64,000 nt of DNA from JAMDEO01 sp963775295. GTDB lineage: Bacteria > Actinomycetota > Thermoleophilia > RBG-16-64-13. Each line of letters starts with the position of its first letter. Position 1 is the first letter of the stretch. Position numbers and translations under genes: made by a program. This document shows positions 8,537 through 17,449 of this stretch, piece after piece. The notes beneath the pieces were generated by a model, which did not search any database, was not told the origin of the DNA, and worked only from the letters and a program-made list of their open reading frames with translations. The stretch spans positions 1,116,001 through 1,180,000 of the forward strand of contig CAVZIK010000006.1 of assembly GCA_963775295.1 (NCBI GenBank), in the 5' to 3' direction.

Positions 8537-10168
8537 CTACTCAGGGTGAGAAAGAGCGGCGCTTAAGACTTGCTTGAGGCCCTCCTCGGTGTAGGGTCGC
8601 TTGAGCGCAGCCCCGAAGCCGTGAAACTCGTATCCGAGGATGTCGGCGTCGCTACACACGACCACCGGCGCCTTCATCCCCAAGGCACGCAAGCGTGACT
8701 TCAGTTCCAACCCGCTCGAGCCGTCGGGTCCTATCAGCTCAACGAGTGCCGCCGAGAAGGGGTCGTGATCGTGAGCCACAGCTGCAATCGCGTCGACCGC
8801 CTCGTCGATGCAAGCACAACTCACCGTCTGCCAGCCGATTCGTTCGAGGGCCTGGGCCACCTTGCGGCTCCGGCAAGTATCGGCATCGATCACCAGAAGG
8901 CGGGGCGTAGAACTGGGAACGCCGGGCGGGGTTTGCTGTTTCGCGGGTCCTGCCTTCCAGCCCGACCGCGCAGGCGCCTCCTCCGAGCCGTGGACAGCCG
9001 ATTCGATGGCGGCTAGTCGGCGCTGAAGGGTCAGATCCTCGGCCATCACGACGTAGGCCGAAGCGTTGCCCACGATGTCCCGAAAAGGGGTAGTCGTAAG
9101 TCGGACCTCGACGGGGGTGCCGTCTCTCGCTAGGAGGGTGACCTCTCGGCCGGAAGTGGTGGGGTCGCTCAATTGGACCCCACGTTGTGGCAATGGCTGA
9201 AACGGGGGCCTTCGTCCCATGACCTCTCCGGCGCGCCATCCCAGGAGCCTTTCCGCTGCGCGGTTCCACATTGTGAGCCCGCCCTCGGGATCGAGCAGCC
9301 ATGTTGCGAGCGGCGCCACGGTGATGAACGCCTCGAGATCGGCAACGGCATCGCCCCGAGACCGCTCGGCAAGAATTCGAGAGATCGCGTTTCCAGCGGT
9401 GGCGCCGAGACTGTGCAGACCGGCACGGAGACTGGGTGGAATTGCGGAATAGACATATGCGCCTACCACCATGACCGCGACGCGCTGGCTTCTATGGACT
9501 ATTGGGATGAGCTCGCTCGCGCGGGGCGCGCCGGGAACGAATGCCATATGAGCTGGAGGCTCCCCGCTCATCGCCGATTCCAGGCCGGACTTGGTCAATG
9601 CCGCGACGTAGTCGGTCGAGAAGTTACGCTGCAGCACCAAGTTCATCTCGCGCTTGGCCCAATCGATGGTGAAGACGCAACCGGCGTCGACGCCTTCCAC
9701 GCGCATAGCGGCGTCCAGGCAGTCGAGCAGCGCTTTCTGAATGGTGTCCGCGGCAGCCAGAGCAGCTTGGAGACCGGAGTCGATTGCCGCCAGCTTCTCG
9801 CCTCGTTTCTCCTCGGTGGTGTCCTCCACGACCTCGATGAATCCGGTGGGCTGGTCTCCCGGTCCCCGGACGGGATGGGTCCGCACCCGAGCCGAAAACC
9901 ACGTGCCGTCGTCGCGGATGCCTTCGGTCTCGCCCTCGTGTGACTCTCCCGTGATTAGGGAGAGGCGACCGGGGCAGTGGGGACAAGGAGCCTCGCGCTT
10001 TTCGAACTCTCGGTAGCACTTCTTGCCCAAGAGTTCGACTATGGGTTTTGCATAGAGCCTCTCGTTCGCGCGGTTGACCATGATCAGATCGAAGTCGGCG
10101 GAGATGAGGTTCATGCCCGGTTCGGCATCCGGAGATACGTGAACGAAGCGATCGAGGTCGAGATCCAT
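8537..10168 (-). CDS. PAS-GAF-PAS sensor protein ending in a degenerate receiver domain
   Basis: 543 residues without a kinase or output enzyme. Order seen: N-terminal PAS (about 10-120) containing the Cys cluster KREAPCPHCPG; a GAF-like segment (130-265); a second PAS (270-385, GWRAGEVMGR and VVMAEDLTLQRR); and a receiver-like domain (about 420-540) starting LLVIDAD. At the position where receivers carry the phosphorylated Asp the sequence is VELIGPDGSSG, so the acceptor appears to be Glu, while the switch Lys is kept in ALKRPY. This suggests a constitutively active-like or phosphorylation-independent receiver. It is 18 bases downstream of the PP2C gene and probably shares its operon. Confidence 0.8.
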   Translation of the reverse strand: MDLDLDRFVHVSPDAEPGMNLISADFDLIMVNRANERLYAKPIVELLGKKCYREFEKREAPCPHCPGRLSLITGESHEGETEGIRDDGTWFSARVRTHPVRGPGDQPTGFIEVVEDTTEEKRGEKLAAIDSGLQAALAAADTIQKALLDCLDAAMRVEGVDAGCVFTIDWAKREMNLVLQRNFSTDYVAALTKSGLESAMSGEPPAHMAFVPGAPRASELIPIVHRSQRVAVMVVGAYVYSAIPPSLRAGLHSLGATAGNAISRILAERSRGDAVADLEAFITVAPLATWLLDPEGGLTMWNRAAERLLGWRAGEVMGRRPPFQPLPQRGVQLSDPTTSGREVTLLARDGTPVEVRLTTTPFRDIVGNASAYVVMAEDLTLQRRLAAIESAVHGSEEAPARSGWKAGPAKQQTPPGVPSSTPRLLVIDADTCRSRKVAQALERIGWQTVSCACIDEAVDAIAAVAHDHDPFSAALVELIGPDGSSGLELKSRLRALGMKAPVVVCSDADILGYEFHGFGAALKRPYTEEGLKQVLSAALSHPE

Positions 10169-10186
10169 TGCAGCCTCTTCGCGGGA

Positions 10187-11458
10187 TTAGTTCAAACGAA
10201 CGGCCATCACCAGCCGGTCGTCGGCCGGGAGGGCGGAATCATGATAGTCCGTCGCAGCCGCACGCACAGCGTGCGCGATCCGCTCGGGATCGCGATCGGG
10301 AATGCTTTCCACTGCCGTGGTTATGCCCTCCACGCCAAATTGCCGCGGGCCGCGGCGAAACTCGGCCACGCCGTCCGTATACAGGAGAAGCACGTCGCCT
10401 TGAGCGAAGATCTCAACAGCTTCGTCAAATTGGGCATCGGCAAAGACGCCGAGCGGCGGATTGTGCGGTGCGTCGATCTCCGCACTCGTGCCGTTGTTGA
10501 AGCGGAGCGGAGGCGGGTGGCCCGCAAGACAGACCTTCACCACCCCGGTCCGGGGCTCGACGAGACAGACTGCGGCGGTCACGAAACGTCCCAGAGCGAG
10601 TTGTCGAATCAAGATCTTGTTGGCGGCTTTCATAAAGCGGGCCGGGTCAGGGTTCTTGCCTGCCTCCGCTCCCAGCGCGAATCGCGTGCGGGCGGCTATG
10701 CCGGCCGCCTCCAAACCCTTACCGGAGACGTCGCCCACCAACACCAACACGCCTTTACGCCCGAAATCCAGGACGTCGTAGAAATCGCCGCCCATGCGCG
10801 CCATCTCTGTGGCCGACCCGAAGCTGACGCCTATGCTCAAGCCCTCCACCTTGGGCGGCCGGCCTGGTAGAAGGGCAGACTGGATAAGGTCCAACAGGGA
10901 ACTGTCTCGTTCGCTTGCCCGATGTCTCAGCAGAATGTCCCCCGCGAGGCGGCAGACGGACTCCACCACCGCGACAGTCTCAGCAAACCAGTCAGGTCGA
11001 AGGTCGGCCAGATGCAGCGATCCAACGATGCCACCTCCGGCCTTCAGTGGGAAGATCGCCAGGGATTCATAGCGCTCGGTTATGCAGCGCCCCCGCGTGA
11101 AACCCAGCTGCCCGGCCGAGAAGTCTCCGCAGAGCGTGCTCATGCGGCCCCAGCAAAAGGAGCCTCCAGGCGTGAAGAAGGGGAGCGTTGTGTCGGTGCT
11201 ACCCGCGGTGACTCGGCCGCACATGCACTCGGAGGCTCCAAAAAGGGCCTCGTCTCTGGCGAAAGAGGAGGAGGCACCGTCGACCGAGCAGCTGCCCAGC
11301 CAGCTTTCTCCGTCGCCGTCGACCAGCAGACGCAGACTGGCGGCTTGACACCCGGTGAAGGCACGCGACCAGTCGGTCAAGAGGTCGGTTGACATCTTGA
11401 AGGTGGCCGCCGTGCTAAGGCGCTCGATGACGGAAGTGAGTTCCTCCAATTGCTGCAT
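10187..11458 (-). CDS. GAF domain PP2C-type (SpoIIE) protein phosphatase
   Basis: 423 residues: an N-terminal GAF-like sensor region (to about 180), then a PPM/SpoIIE phosphatase domain. Metal-binding aspartates are visible in MGGDFYDV, VGDVSGKGLEA and LLYTDGVAE. Such RsbU/RsbP-like enzymes dephosphorylate anti-anti-sigma factors in partner-switching pathways. No anti-sigma kinase, STAS protein or sigma factor is nearby, so the target must be encoded elsewhere. The gene directly precedes the PAS/receiver sensor, which probably controls it or acts with it. The ATG at 11458 is followed directly by the GAF region with no long extension. Confidence 0.88.
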   Translation of the reverse strand: MQQLEELTSVIERLSTAATFKMSTDLLTDWSRAFTGCQAASLRLLVDGDGESWLGSCSVDGASSSFARDEALFGASECMCGRVTAGSTDTTLPFFTPGGSFCWGRMSTLCGDFSAGQLGFTRGRCITERYESLAIFPLKAGGGIVGSLHLADLRPDWFAETVAVVESVCRLAGDILLRHRASERDSSLLDLIQSALLPGRPPKVEGLSIGVSFGSATEMARMGGDFYDVLDFGRKGVLVLVGDVSGKGLEAAGIAARTRFALGAEAGKNPDPARFMKAANKILIRQLALGRFVTAAVCLVEPRTGVVKVCLAGHPPPLRFNNGTSAEIDAPHNPPLGVFADAQFDEAVEIFAQGDVLLLYTDGVAEFRRGPRQFGVEGITTAVESIPDRDPERIAHAVRAAATDYHDSALPADDRLVMAVRLN

Positions 11459-11471
11459 GAGGTGATTCTAC

Positions 11472-12659
11472 CTACTCAGGGCGGAACCGCCATATTGCGA
11501 GCCCGAAGAGCACCACTATCCAGATCCATACAACGCCCAGCGGGCGAAGGACCTCAGCGACCCCCCACCCTTTGAGGATGATGCCGTGGAGCGAGTCAAT
11601 CACCCAAGCTGTAGGCAAGAAATGGGCGACCCGGGAAAAGGTGGCGCTGGTGATCTCAAGAGGGAACCAGGCTCCACCGAGCGCCGCGAGAAGCTGGGCG
11701 GAGATGACCGTCGTGGCAATCACGGCCTGCTCGGAGCGGAATACCGAGGAGATCAACAGCCCTATCGAGGCGGCAAAGATCGACATGGAAATCATGATCA
11801 TCACCAGGGCCACGGGACTGTTGAAGTAGTCCACGCCGAAGGCCAGTTGGCCGAGCAGTATGAGGAAGAGCTGTTGGAGGAAGGTAATGACGAGCATCGC
11901 CACCAACTTTCCCCCGAAGATCTCCGATTTTCTCACTCCGGAGACGCTTAGCCTGCGGATTAGCCCGGTCCGCCTCTCCCAGACCAAGCCCGTGGCTACG
12001 GTGAGCAAACCAAAAAGTACCCATTGGACAAGCGACCCCGTAGACGCCTGATCGAAGCCTCCGATCTGGCGAACCTGGCTGCTCCCCGACGCCTCCACCC
12101 GGACTGAGATGGCGGGATTCGCCACCTGAGACGCGGCCGCTGCCATGGACTGTTGGACCAGTGCAGCGTCCAGCGGGCGTCTGGTCTCGATGGATACCTG
12201 CTCGGCCGCGCTGTTGCCTGCAATGACTGTGGCGTTGATACGCGCGACCACGGCCTGGACCGCCTCAGACACTGATTGCGCTCCGCTCGAGGTTTCGACG
12301 CGAACGAACGTCACGGTGACCGGCTTGCCGCTGTCGAAGGCCCTCCCGTATCCGGCGGGGATCTCTACCGCGGCCGCAACCGATTGATCCTGCACAGCTT
12401 GGTCCACGCTTTCGACGCTCATCAATTTGATCTCCAGAAGAGGCTCAGTCGTGAGCTGCCGGATCAGCTCCTGGGAAGCGGCGCTACCGTCGCCATCGGA
12501 GACCGCCATTGGGATAGTCGAGCCGCCGGAGAATCCTCCGATCAGTATGCCCAGGAAGAGGGTGAACACCACTGGCAATATGATCGTGAAGATAGCCGCC
12601 AGCCGGTCACGTCTCGCCTGGAGCAGCTCCTTGCCGGCTATGTACCAGACCCTTCTCAT
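11472..12659 (-). CDS. ABC-2 type export permease (second of a pair)
   Basis: 395 residues. Architecture matches ABC2_membrane_3: an N-terminal helix (KELLQARRDRLAA lead-in), a large extracytoplasmic domain of about 170 residues, then five membrane helices. The ATG at 12659 overlaps the TGA of the upstream permease (ATGA), so the in-frame ATG at 12794, which would lie within that gene, is rejected. With the permease at 12656 and the ATPase at 13930 it should form an exporter of the drug/lipid/polyketide class; the cargo is unknown. The operon is inserted between lysC and asd. Confidence 0.88.
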   Translation of the reverse strand: MRRVWYIAGKELLQARRDRLAAIFTIILPVVFTLFLGILIGGFSGGSTIPMAVSDGDGSAASQELIRQLTTEPLLEIKLMSVESVDQAVQDQSVAAAVEIPAGYGRAFDSGKPVTVTFVRVETSSGAQSVSEAVQAVVARINATVIAGNSAAEQVSIETRRPLDAALVQQSMAAAASQVANPAISVRVEASGSSQVRQIGGFDQASTGSLVQWVLFGLLTVATGLVWERRTGLIRRLSVSGVRKSEIFGGKLVAMLVITFLQQLFLILLGQLAFGVDYFNSPVALVMIMISMSIFAASIGLLISSVFRSEQAVIATTVISAQLLAALGGAWFPLEITSATFSRVAHFLPTAWVIDSLHGIILKGWGVAEVLRPLGVVWIWIVVLFGLAIWRFRPE

Positions 12660-13909
12660 GCGTACCGTCGCCGAAAGAAGAACGTGGCCACGGCGAAAAA
12701 GACGACCGCAAACCCGAAGGCGGCGAGCAGCGGAACATATACAGTGCTCCATGAGCCGCCATAAAGAACGTGTTGCCAGCCTTCCAGCAGCCACCCGTTA
12801 GGAGTTATTCGGCGCACCAACGCAAAGGTTCCGCCCACATTCGCAGTCCCGACGAAGTTGCCGCCCACCAGTCCAAGGAACACGAAGATGGCGCTGCCAA
12901 CGGCCCCTGCCTGGCCTGGCGTCTTTGCGAACGACACCGTGAGAAGTCCCAATGACGCCGCAACCAGCGCGCCGCACAAGGTGAGGGCGATGACCGGCCC
13001 GATGGCGCCCCAATGGGCGTTGTACAGCAGTCGACCGGCGAGAAGAAGGACGATCGACTGCATGAGCACTATCAGATAGACCGCGACGTACTTTCCCCCG
13101 AGGATGAAACTTCTGGGGGTGGGTGTTGTGAAAAGGCGGCTAAGCGTGCCGGTCCGGTGTTCCTCGAGAATGCTTCGTGCCGGTGTGGCGGCGCCGAAGA
13201 ACATGAAGAAGATCATCATACCCACGAGCACTTGGCTGGCGACGTTGGGTTCCTTCCGGGCCTGGCCGCCCGCGATCACCGGAGCACGAGTCTCGACCGA
13301 AACGGGCGGTTCGCCCTGACTCCGCTCGGTGTAAGCCTGCGCCGTCTTAGAAGCCACATCGGCGAGCTGCGCGTGGTCGGTCACGCCAAGAGACACGGCC
13401 AGTTGGGCGGCCGCCGATGCGGCCGCCCGTGCCCCGTCGATGTCCTGCACCACCGACTGAGTAATGGCGGAGACGATCGCGGGTCCAATGGTGAGGGAGG
13501 GGTCTTTGTAGACGAGGACCTGGGAACTGCCGCCCTGCTGGGAAGTGACAGCCGCTGACAGATCCGTGGGAATGATGACCGCGACGTCGGCGTCTCCCTT
13601 GTCGACGGCGTTGCGAGCGGCCAGCGCGGTATCCATTTTCGTGATCTTCAGTAGGTTTGACAAAGCCGGGGAGGTCAGAGCCCGTACGATGCTGGAGCCG
13701 GCGTTGATACCGGGCGCATTCGCGCCGCCGCCCGCGTCCTGATTGACGAGCGCGGTCTTGATAGGGGGCACCGAGAAATTGTCGCCGGCACCGAAGGCCG
13801 CGCCCAGGGCCGTGGCCAGAAGCAAGGGGGCGAGGATCATCATGGCAAGACCGGCGACATTGCGGTATGTATGCCGGAAGTCCTTCCAGGCGATGTTGAA
13901 GACCTGCAT
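12656..13909 (-). CDS. ABC-2 type export permease (first of a pair)
   Basis: 417 residues with the same plan as its downstream partner: MQVFNIAWKDFRHTYRN lead-in, one helix, an extracytoplasmic domain containing DVAVIIPTDLS, and a C-terminal bundle starting near residue 230 that includes the ILEEHRTGTLSRLF stretch typical of ABC-2 permeases. The two permeases probably form a heterodimer served by the ATPase 21 bases upstream. The ATGA overlap with the next gene supports one operon. Confidence 0.88.
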   Translation of the reverse strand: MQVFNIAWKDFRHTYRNVAGLAMMILAPLLLATALGAAFGAGDNFSVPPIKTALVNQDAGGGANAPGINAGSSIVRALTSPALSNLLKITKMDTALAARNAVDKGDADVAVIIPTDLSAAVTSQQGGSSQVLVYKDPSLTIGPAIVSAITQSVVQDIDGARAAASAAAQLAVSLGVTDHAQLADVASKTAQAYTERSQGEPPVSVETRAPVIAGGQARKEPNVASQVLVGMMIFFMFFGAATPARSILEEHRTGTLSRLFTTPTPRSFILGGKYVAVYLIVLMQSIVLLLAGRLLYNAHWGAIGPVIALTLCGALVAASLGLLTVSFAKTPGQAGAVGSAIFVFLGLVGGNFVGTANVGGTFALVRRITPNGWLLEGWQHVLYGGSWSTVYVPLLAAFGFAVVFFAVATFFFRRRYA

Positions 13910-13929
13910 GCAGGCTCTCGTCCCGGTCC

Positions 13930-14877
13930 TTAGTCCCTCAGGGCGCGGCCGGTGAGGTGCAGGAAGACCATCTCGAGATTCGGCTCGGACAGGTTGATCT
14001 CGGTGATGCGCGCGCCAGCGTTGCGGGCGCCGTCGAAGAGCAGCGGCATCAACGTATTAGCATCGTCGACCAGCAACCAGATCTTACCGTCCTCTGGTTC
14101 GGACACCTTGGAGACGCCGGGCAGGGCACGCCACTGTTCGGCTAGGAGTTGGGCCTCCCGGTCGACTGCCAGGTCGACCCTGGTGCGCTCGCCCACCATG
14201 GTCACCAAGTCAGCCTGAGTGCCCAGGGCGATCATCTTGCCCTGGTCCATAATGCCGATGCGGTCGGATAACTCCTGGGCCTCTTCCATGTAATGCGTGG
14301 TGTAGAGGACGGTGACGCCCTGCCGGTTCAGATCCTTGACGCCATCGAGGATCGATCTGCGGCTTTGAGGGTCGATTCCCACAGTCGGCTCGTCCAGATA
14401 GAGGAAGCGCGGTTTGTGAAGCAGAGCCGCCCCGATGTTCACGCGGCGCTTCATGCCCCCGGAGTACTTGTCCACTCTGTCTTTTTGCCGGTCGACGAGT
14501 CCCACCAATTCGAGGACCTCGTCCACGCGGCGCTGAAGTTCCGATCCGGCGAGGCCGTACATGCGACCCCAGAAGAGCAGATTTTCACGCCCGCTCAAGT
14601 CCTCGTAGAGGGCGATGTCTTGGGGTACCACTCCGATGAGTTCCCGGACCTTGACAGACTGGCGTGATACCGAAAAGCCCCCCACCAAGGCGTCTCCGCC
14701 ATCGGGCCTTAGCAGGCAGGACAGAATCGAGATGGTCGTGGTCTTGCCGGCTCCGTTCGGCCCCAACAGGCTGAAGATCTCACCCTCGTTGATCTCGAAA
14801 GAGACGTCGTCGACCGCCACCGGTCCTTTCGGCGGGTCGAACTGCTTGCGCAGGTGCTCGACTTGGATCGCGCTCAC
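13930..14877 (-). CDS. ABC exporter ATP-binding protein (DrrA/CcmA type)
   Basis: 315 residues with Walker A GPNGAGKTTT, Q-loop VVPQDIALYED, signature YSGGMKRRV, Walker B LYLDEPTVGID and the switch His in YTTHYMEE, followed by a DrrA-like C-terminal extension of about 80 residues. It powers the two permeases downstream. Start is GTG at 14877. It lies 128 bases downstream of the lysC stop; that gap shows no gene or strong terminator, so readthrough from lysC is possible. Confidence 0.92.
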   Translation of the reverse strand: MSAIQVEHLRKQFDPPKGPVAVDDVSFEINEGEIFSLLGPNGAGKTTTISILSCLLRPDGGDALVGGFSVSRQSVKVRELIGVVPQDIALYEDLSGRENLLFWGRMYGLAGSELQRRVDEVLELVGLVDRQKDRVDKYSGGMKRRVNIGAALLHKPRFLYLDEPTVGIDPQSRRSILDGVKDLNRQGVTVLYTTHYMEEAQELSDRIGIMDQGKMIALGTQADLVTMVGERTRVDLAVDREAQLLAEQWRALPGVSKVSEPEDGKIWLLVDDANTLMPLLFDGARNAGARITEINLSEPNLEMVFLHLTGRALRD

Positions 14878-15005
14878 CGAGCCCTCCCAGACGACGAGCC
14901 ATCCACACGGATCGGCTCTAGCGGCTCCCCTTACACAAGGCGGCTGCTTGGTCTCCGGAAGACACGTGACTTCACGGTTGAAGGAGACCCAGGACCCGCC
15001 GGGTT

Positions 15006-16364
15006 CTACCCGAAGACCTCTTCGCGGCTGATCATGGCTTTGTCGAGCTGGAACGCCGCGTGAAGCGCTTTCACGGCTGTCTCCATGTATTGCTTGCGGA
15101 TGACGCAGCTGATCTTGATCGTGCTCGTAGAGATCATTTCCAAGTTAATGCCATTCTCCGCCAGGACCTCGAACATCTTCGCGGCTACTCCCGGGTATGT
15201 CTTCATGCCCGCGCCGACCAGCGTTATTTTAGCGACGTCCTTGTCTGTGTCGAAAGAGCTGAAGCTTATCTCGCCGCGCAGCGACCCCAGAACGTCTGCG
15301 ATCTTGGGAAGATCGTTCTCGGAGGCCGTGAAGGAGATGTCCGCCGCTCCGTCGGACGAGACGTTTTGAATAATCACATCCACGTTGACGTGGGCTTCTG
15401 CCAGTACACTGAAGATCCTGGCCGCAACGCCGACCTTGTCGGGAAGGCCGTGGATCGTAACCTTGGCGTCTTCGAGGGCGTAAGTGACTCCGGAGATTAT
15501 TGCCTGCTCCATCTTTAAATCATCCTGTCCTATCCAGGTGCCGGGGACGTCGGTGAAGCTCGAGCGGATATGCAGGGGCACGTCATAGCGCCGGGCCACT
15601 TCAACACTGCGGGCCATCATCACCTTGGCGCCGCTCGCCGCCAGTTCGAGCAATTCCTCGTTAGAGATCGTGTCCAGTTTGCGGGCCTCGGGAACGATCC
15701 GCGGGTCGGTGGTGAAGACACCCTCCACATCGGTATAGATCTCGCAGACTTCCGCGCCCAAGGCGGCAGCGAGAGCGACCGCCGTTGTATCCGAGCCGCC
15801 TCGACCGAGGGTGGTCACGTCCTTTTCCGTGGAGACTCCCTGGAATCCTGCAACGAGCACGATATTGTCCTCGTCGAGCGCCTTCCTGATCCGACTGGGC
15901 TTGATGTCGAGAATCTTGGCTTTGGTGTGCACGGTGTCCGTGACGATCCCGGCCTGCGAGCCGGTGAGCGAGATGGCCTTGAAGCCCAACTCGTGGATAG
16001 CCATGGCCAGCAGGGCGGCCGAGATGCGCTCGCCGCTGGAAAGGAGCATGTCCATCTCCCTCGCGGGGGGGTTGTCGGAGATTTCCTTGGCCATCTCGAT
16101 GAGATCGTCGGTCGTGTCTCCCCGAGCCGACACCACCGCGACGACTGGATGCCCCGCCTTTCGAGCGCCCACTATGCGGGCGGCCACCCGTTTGATGCAG
16201 GTGGCATCGGCCACCGAGGAACCTCCGAACTTCATGACCACGACGTTGGTGCGCTCAGCCTTGCGCTCCGGGCCGCCAATGACTACATAGTCTTTGTGCG
16301 CCGTGTCCGTGGTCGAGGACGGGTCACCGTGCTGGTGCTGCTCATTTTCCGCCACGTGGATCAT
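15006..16364 (-). CDS. lysC: Aspartate kinase
   Basis: 452 residues. The kinase domain starts at VVVMKFGGSSVAD (about residue 41), with substrate and ATP-binding segments LGRGGSDTTAVALAAALGA and TDVEGVFTTDPR, followed by two C-terminal ACT domains (about 300-450), implying feedback control by lysine and/or threonine. It phosphorylates aspartate as the first step of the Lys/Met/Thr pathway and feeds Asd. The N-terminal 40 residues before the kinase core are unusual; an internal GTG near the core could be the real start. No lysine riboswitch or leader peptide is visible in the 106 bases upstream. Confidence 0.95.
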   Translation of the reverse strand: MIHVAENEQHQHGDPSSTTDTAHKDYVVIGGPERKAERTNVVVMKFGGSSVADATCIKRVAARIVGARKAGHPVVAVVSARGDTTDDLIEMAKEISDNPPAREMDMLLSSGERISAALLAMAIHELGFKAISLTGSQAGIVTDTVHTKAKILDIKPSRIRKALDEDNIVLVAGFQGVSTEKDVTTLGRGGSDTTAVALAAALGAEVCEIYTDVEGVFTTDPRIVPEARKLDTISNEELLELAASGAKVMMARSVEVARRYDVPLHIRSSFTDVPGTWIGQDDLKMEQAIISGVTYALEDAKVTIHGLPDKVGVAARIFSVLAEAHVNVDVIIQNVSSDGAADISFTASENDLPKIADVLGSLRGEISFSSFDTDKDVAKITLVGAGMKTYPGVAAKMFEVLAENGINLEMISTSTIKISCVIRKQYMETAVKALHAAFQLDKAMISREEVFG

Positions 16365-16470
16365 CGCTCCGGTTGTGGATTACCGAACGATGAATTCTAT
16401 CGAATGAAACAGCGCAATTGAAGGACGGGCGGTCGCTGCACGTGTTTCCGGCAACCTGCCCTTGTTGCTC

Positions 16471-17076
16471 CTACAGGTCGCGACGGCCTGTGATCGCACG
16501 TCCCAGGGTCACCTCGTCGGCGTACTCCAGATCGCCTCCCATGGGCAAGCCCGCCGCCGGTCTGGTTATCCGCAACCCGCCCGAAGCCACCTGGGGACGG
16601 AGTTCCTCGGCGATGTACAGCGCGGTAGCTTCACCGGCCATGTTGGGGTTGGTCGCAACGATGATCTCTCGGATATCCCCCGAGCGGACTCGAGCGAACA
16701 ACTCGGTCAGACGTAGTTTCTGCGGACCGATCCCATCGAGGGGCGAAAGCGCTCCCCCAAGGACGTGGTAAAGACCGCGATATTCGTGCGTTCGCTCCAC
16801 GGAAATGATGTCGCTCGGCTCCTCCACCACGCAGATGGTGCCCGTCTCTCGTCTGACATCGAGGCAGATCGAGCAGAGTTCCTCCTCGGTGAGATTGAAA
16901 CAGCGCGTGCAGAAGTGCACGGTTTCCTTGACCTGGATGAGCGCGTGGGCCAATGGAAGGGCGTCTTCCGGCGAGAGCTTCAGCAGATGGAACGTCAGCC
17001 TCTGGGCGGTCTTGGGGCCCACGCCGGGCAGCTTCGCCAGTTCGTCGATGAGCTTCTGGACCGTGGGACTAAGCAT
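16471..17076 (-). CDS. recR: Recombination mediator protein RecR
   Basis: 201 residues, the normal RecR length. Helix-hairpin-helix LAKLPGVGPKTAQRLTFHLL near the N-terminus, zinc finger CTRCFNLTEEELCSICLD at about 56-73, then a Toprim domain (VVEEPSDIISVERT, DGIGPQKL, TNPNMAGEATALYIAEEL). It loads RecA at gaps together with RecF/RecO. It follows ybaB by 31 bases in the classic dnaX-ybaB-recR order. Confidence 0.97.
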   Translation of the reverse strand: MLSPTVQKLIDELAKLPGVGPKTAQRLTFHLLKLSPEDALPLAHALIQVKETVHFCTRCFNLTEEELCSICLDVRRETGTICVVEEPSDIISVERTHEYRGLYHVLGGALSPLDGIGPQKLRLTELFARVRSGDIREIIVATNPNMAGEATALYIAEELRPQVASGGLRITRPAAGLPMGGDLEYADEVTLGRAITGRRDL

Positions 17077-17106
17077 GTGCGACTGGGTATTGACGCACGC
17101 CCGGAA

Positions 17107-17430
17107 TCAGAAGGGCAGACCGGGGATATTGAGTCCGGAGGTTATGCCACCCAATCGCTTGTTGGCGAGTTCCTGGGCCGAGCGCAGGGCTTCATTCGTT
17201 GCGGCCATGATCATATCCTCGAGCATCTCGACGTCTTCCGGATCCACAGCCGCCGGATCGATCTTGATGCTCTTCAGTTCGATGGACCCAGTCACTTGGA
17301 CCGTCACCATGCCGCCGCCCGCGGACGCTTCGACCATCTCGCTCGCGAGATCCTCCTGCATCCTGGCCATGTCGGCCTGCATCTTCTGGACCTGCTTCAT
17401 CATCTTCTGATAGTTCGGGTTCGGGGTCAC
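17107..17430 (-). CDS. YbaB/EbfC family nucleoid-associated protein
   Basis: 107 residues. An N-terminal amphipathic coiled-coil helix (KMMKQVQKMQADMARMQEDL) precedes the conserved core with VEASAGGGMVTVQVTG and the Pro-rich Asp stretch KIDPAAVDPEDVEMLEDMI. Family members form dimers that bind DNA. The GTG at 17430 is preferred over 17466 because GGAG lies seven bases before it and the longer start would overlap dnaX. Sits between dnaX and recR as in most bacteria. Confidence 0.95.
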   Translation of the reverse strand: MTPNPNYQKMMKQVQKMQADMARMQEDLASEMVEASAGGGMVTVQVTGSIELKSIKIDPAAVDPEDVEMLEDMIMAATNEALRSAQELANKRLGGITSGLNIPGLPF

Positions 17431-17449
17431 TGGTGTCTCCTCTGCTCGG

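Noticed and set aside
16365..16470. Possible lysine riboswitch before lysC
   Set aside because: The gap is only 106 bases and shows none of the conserved lysine-element helices.
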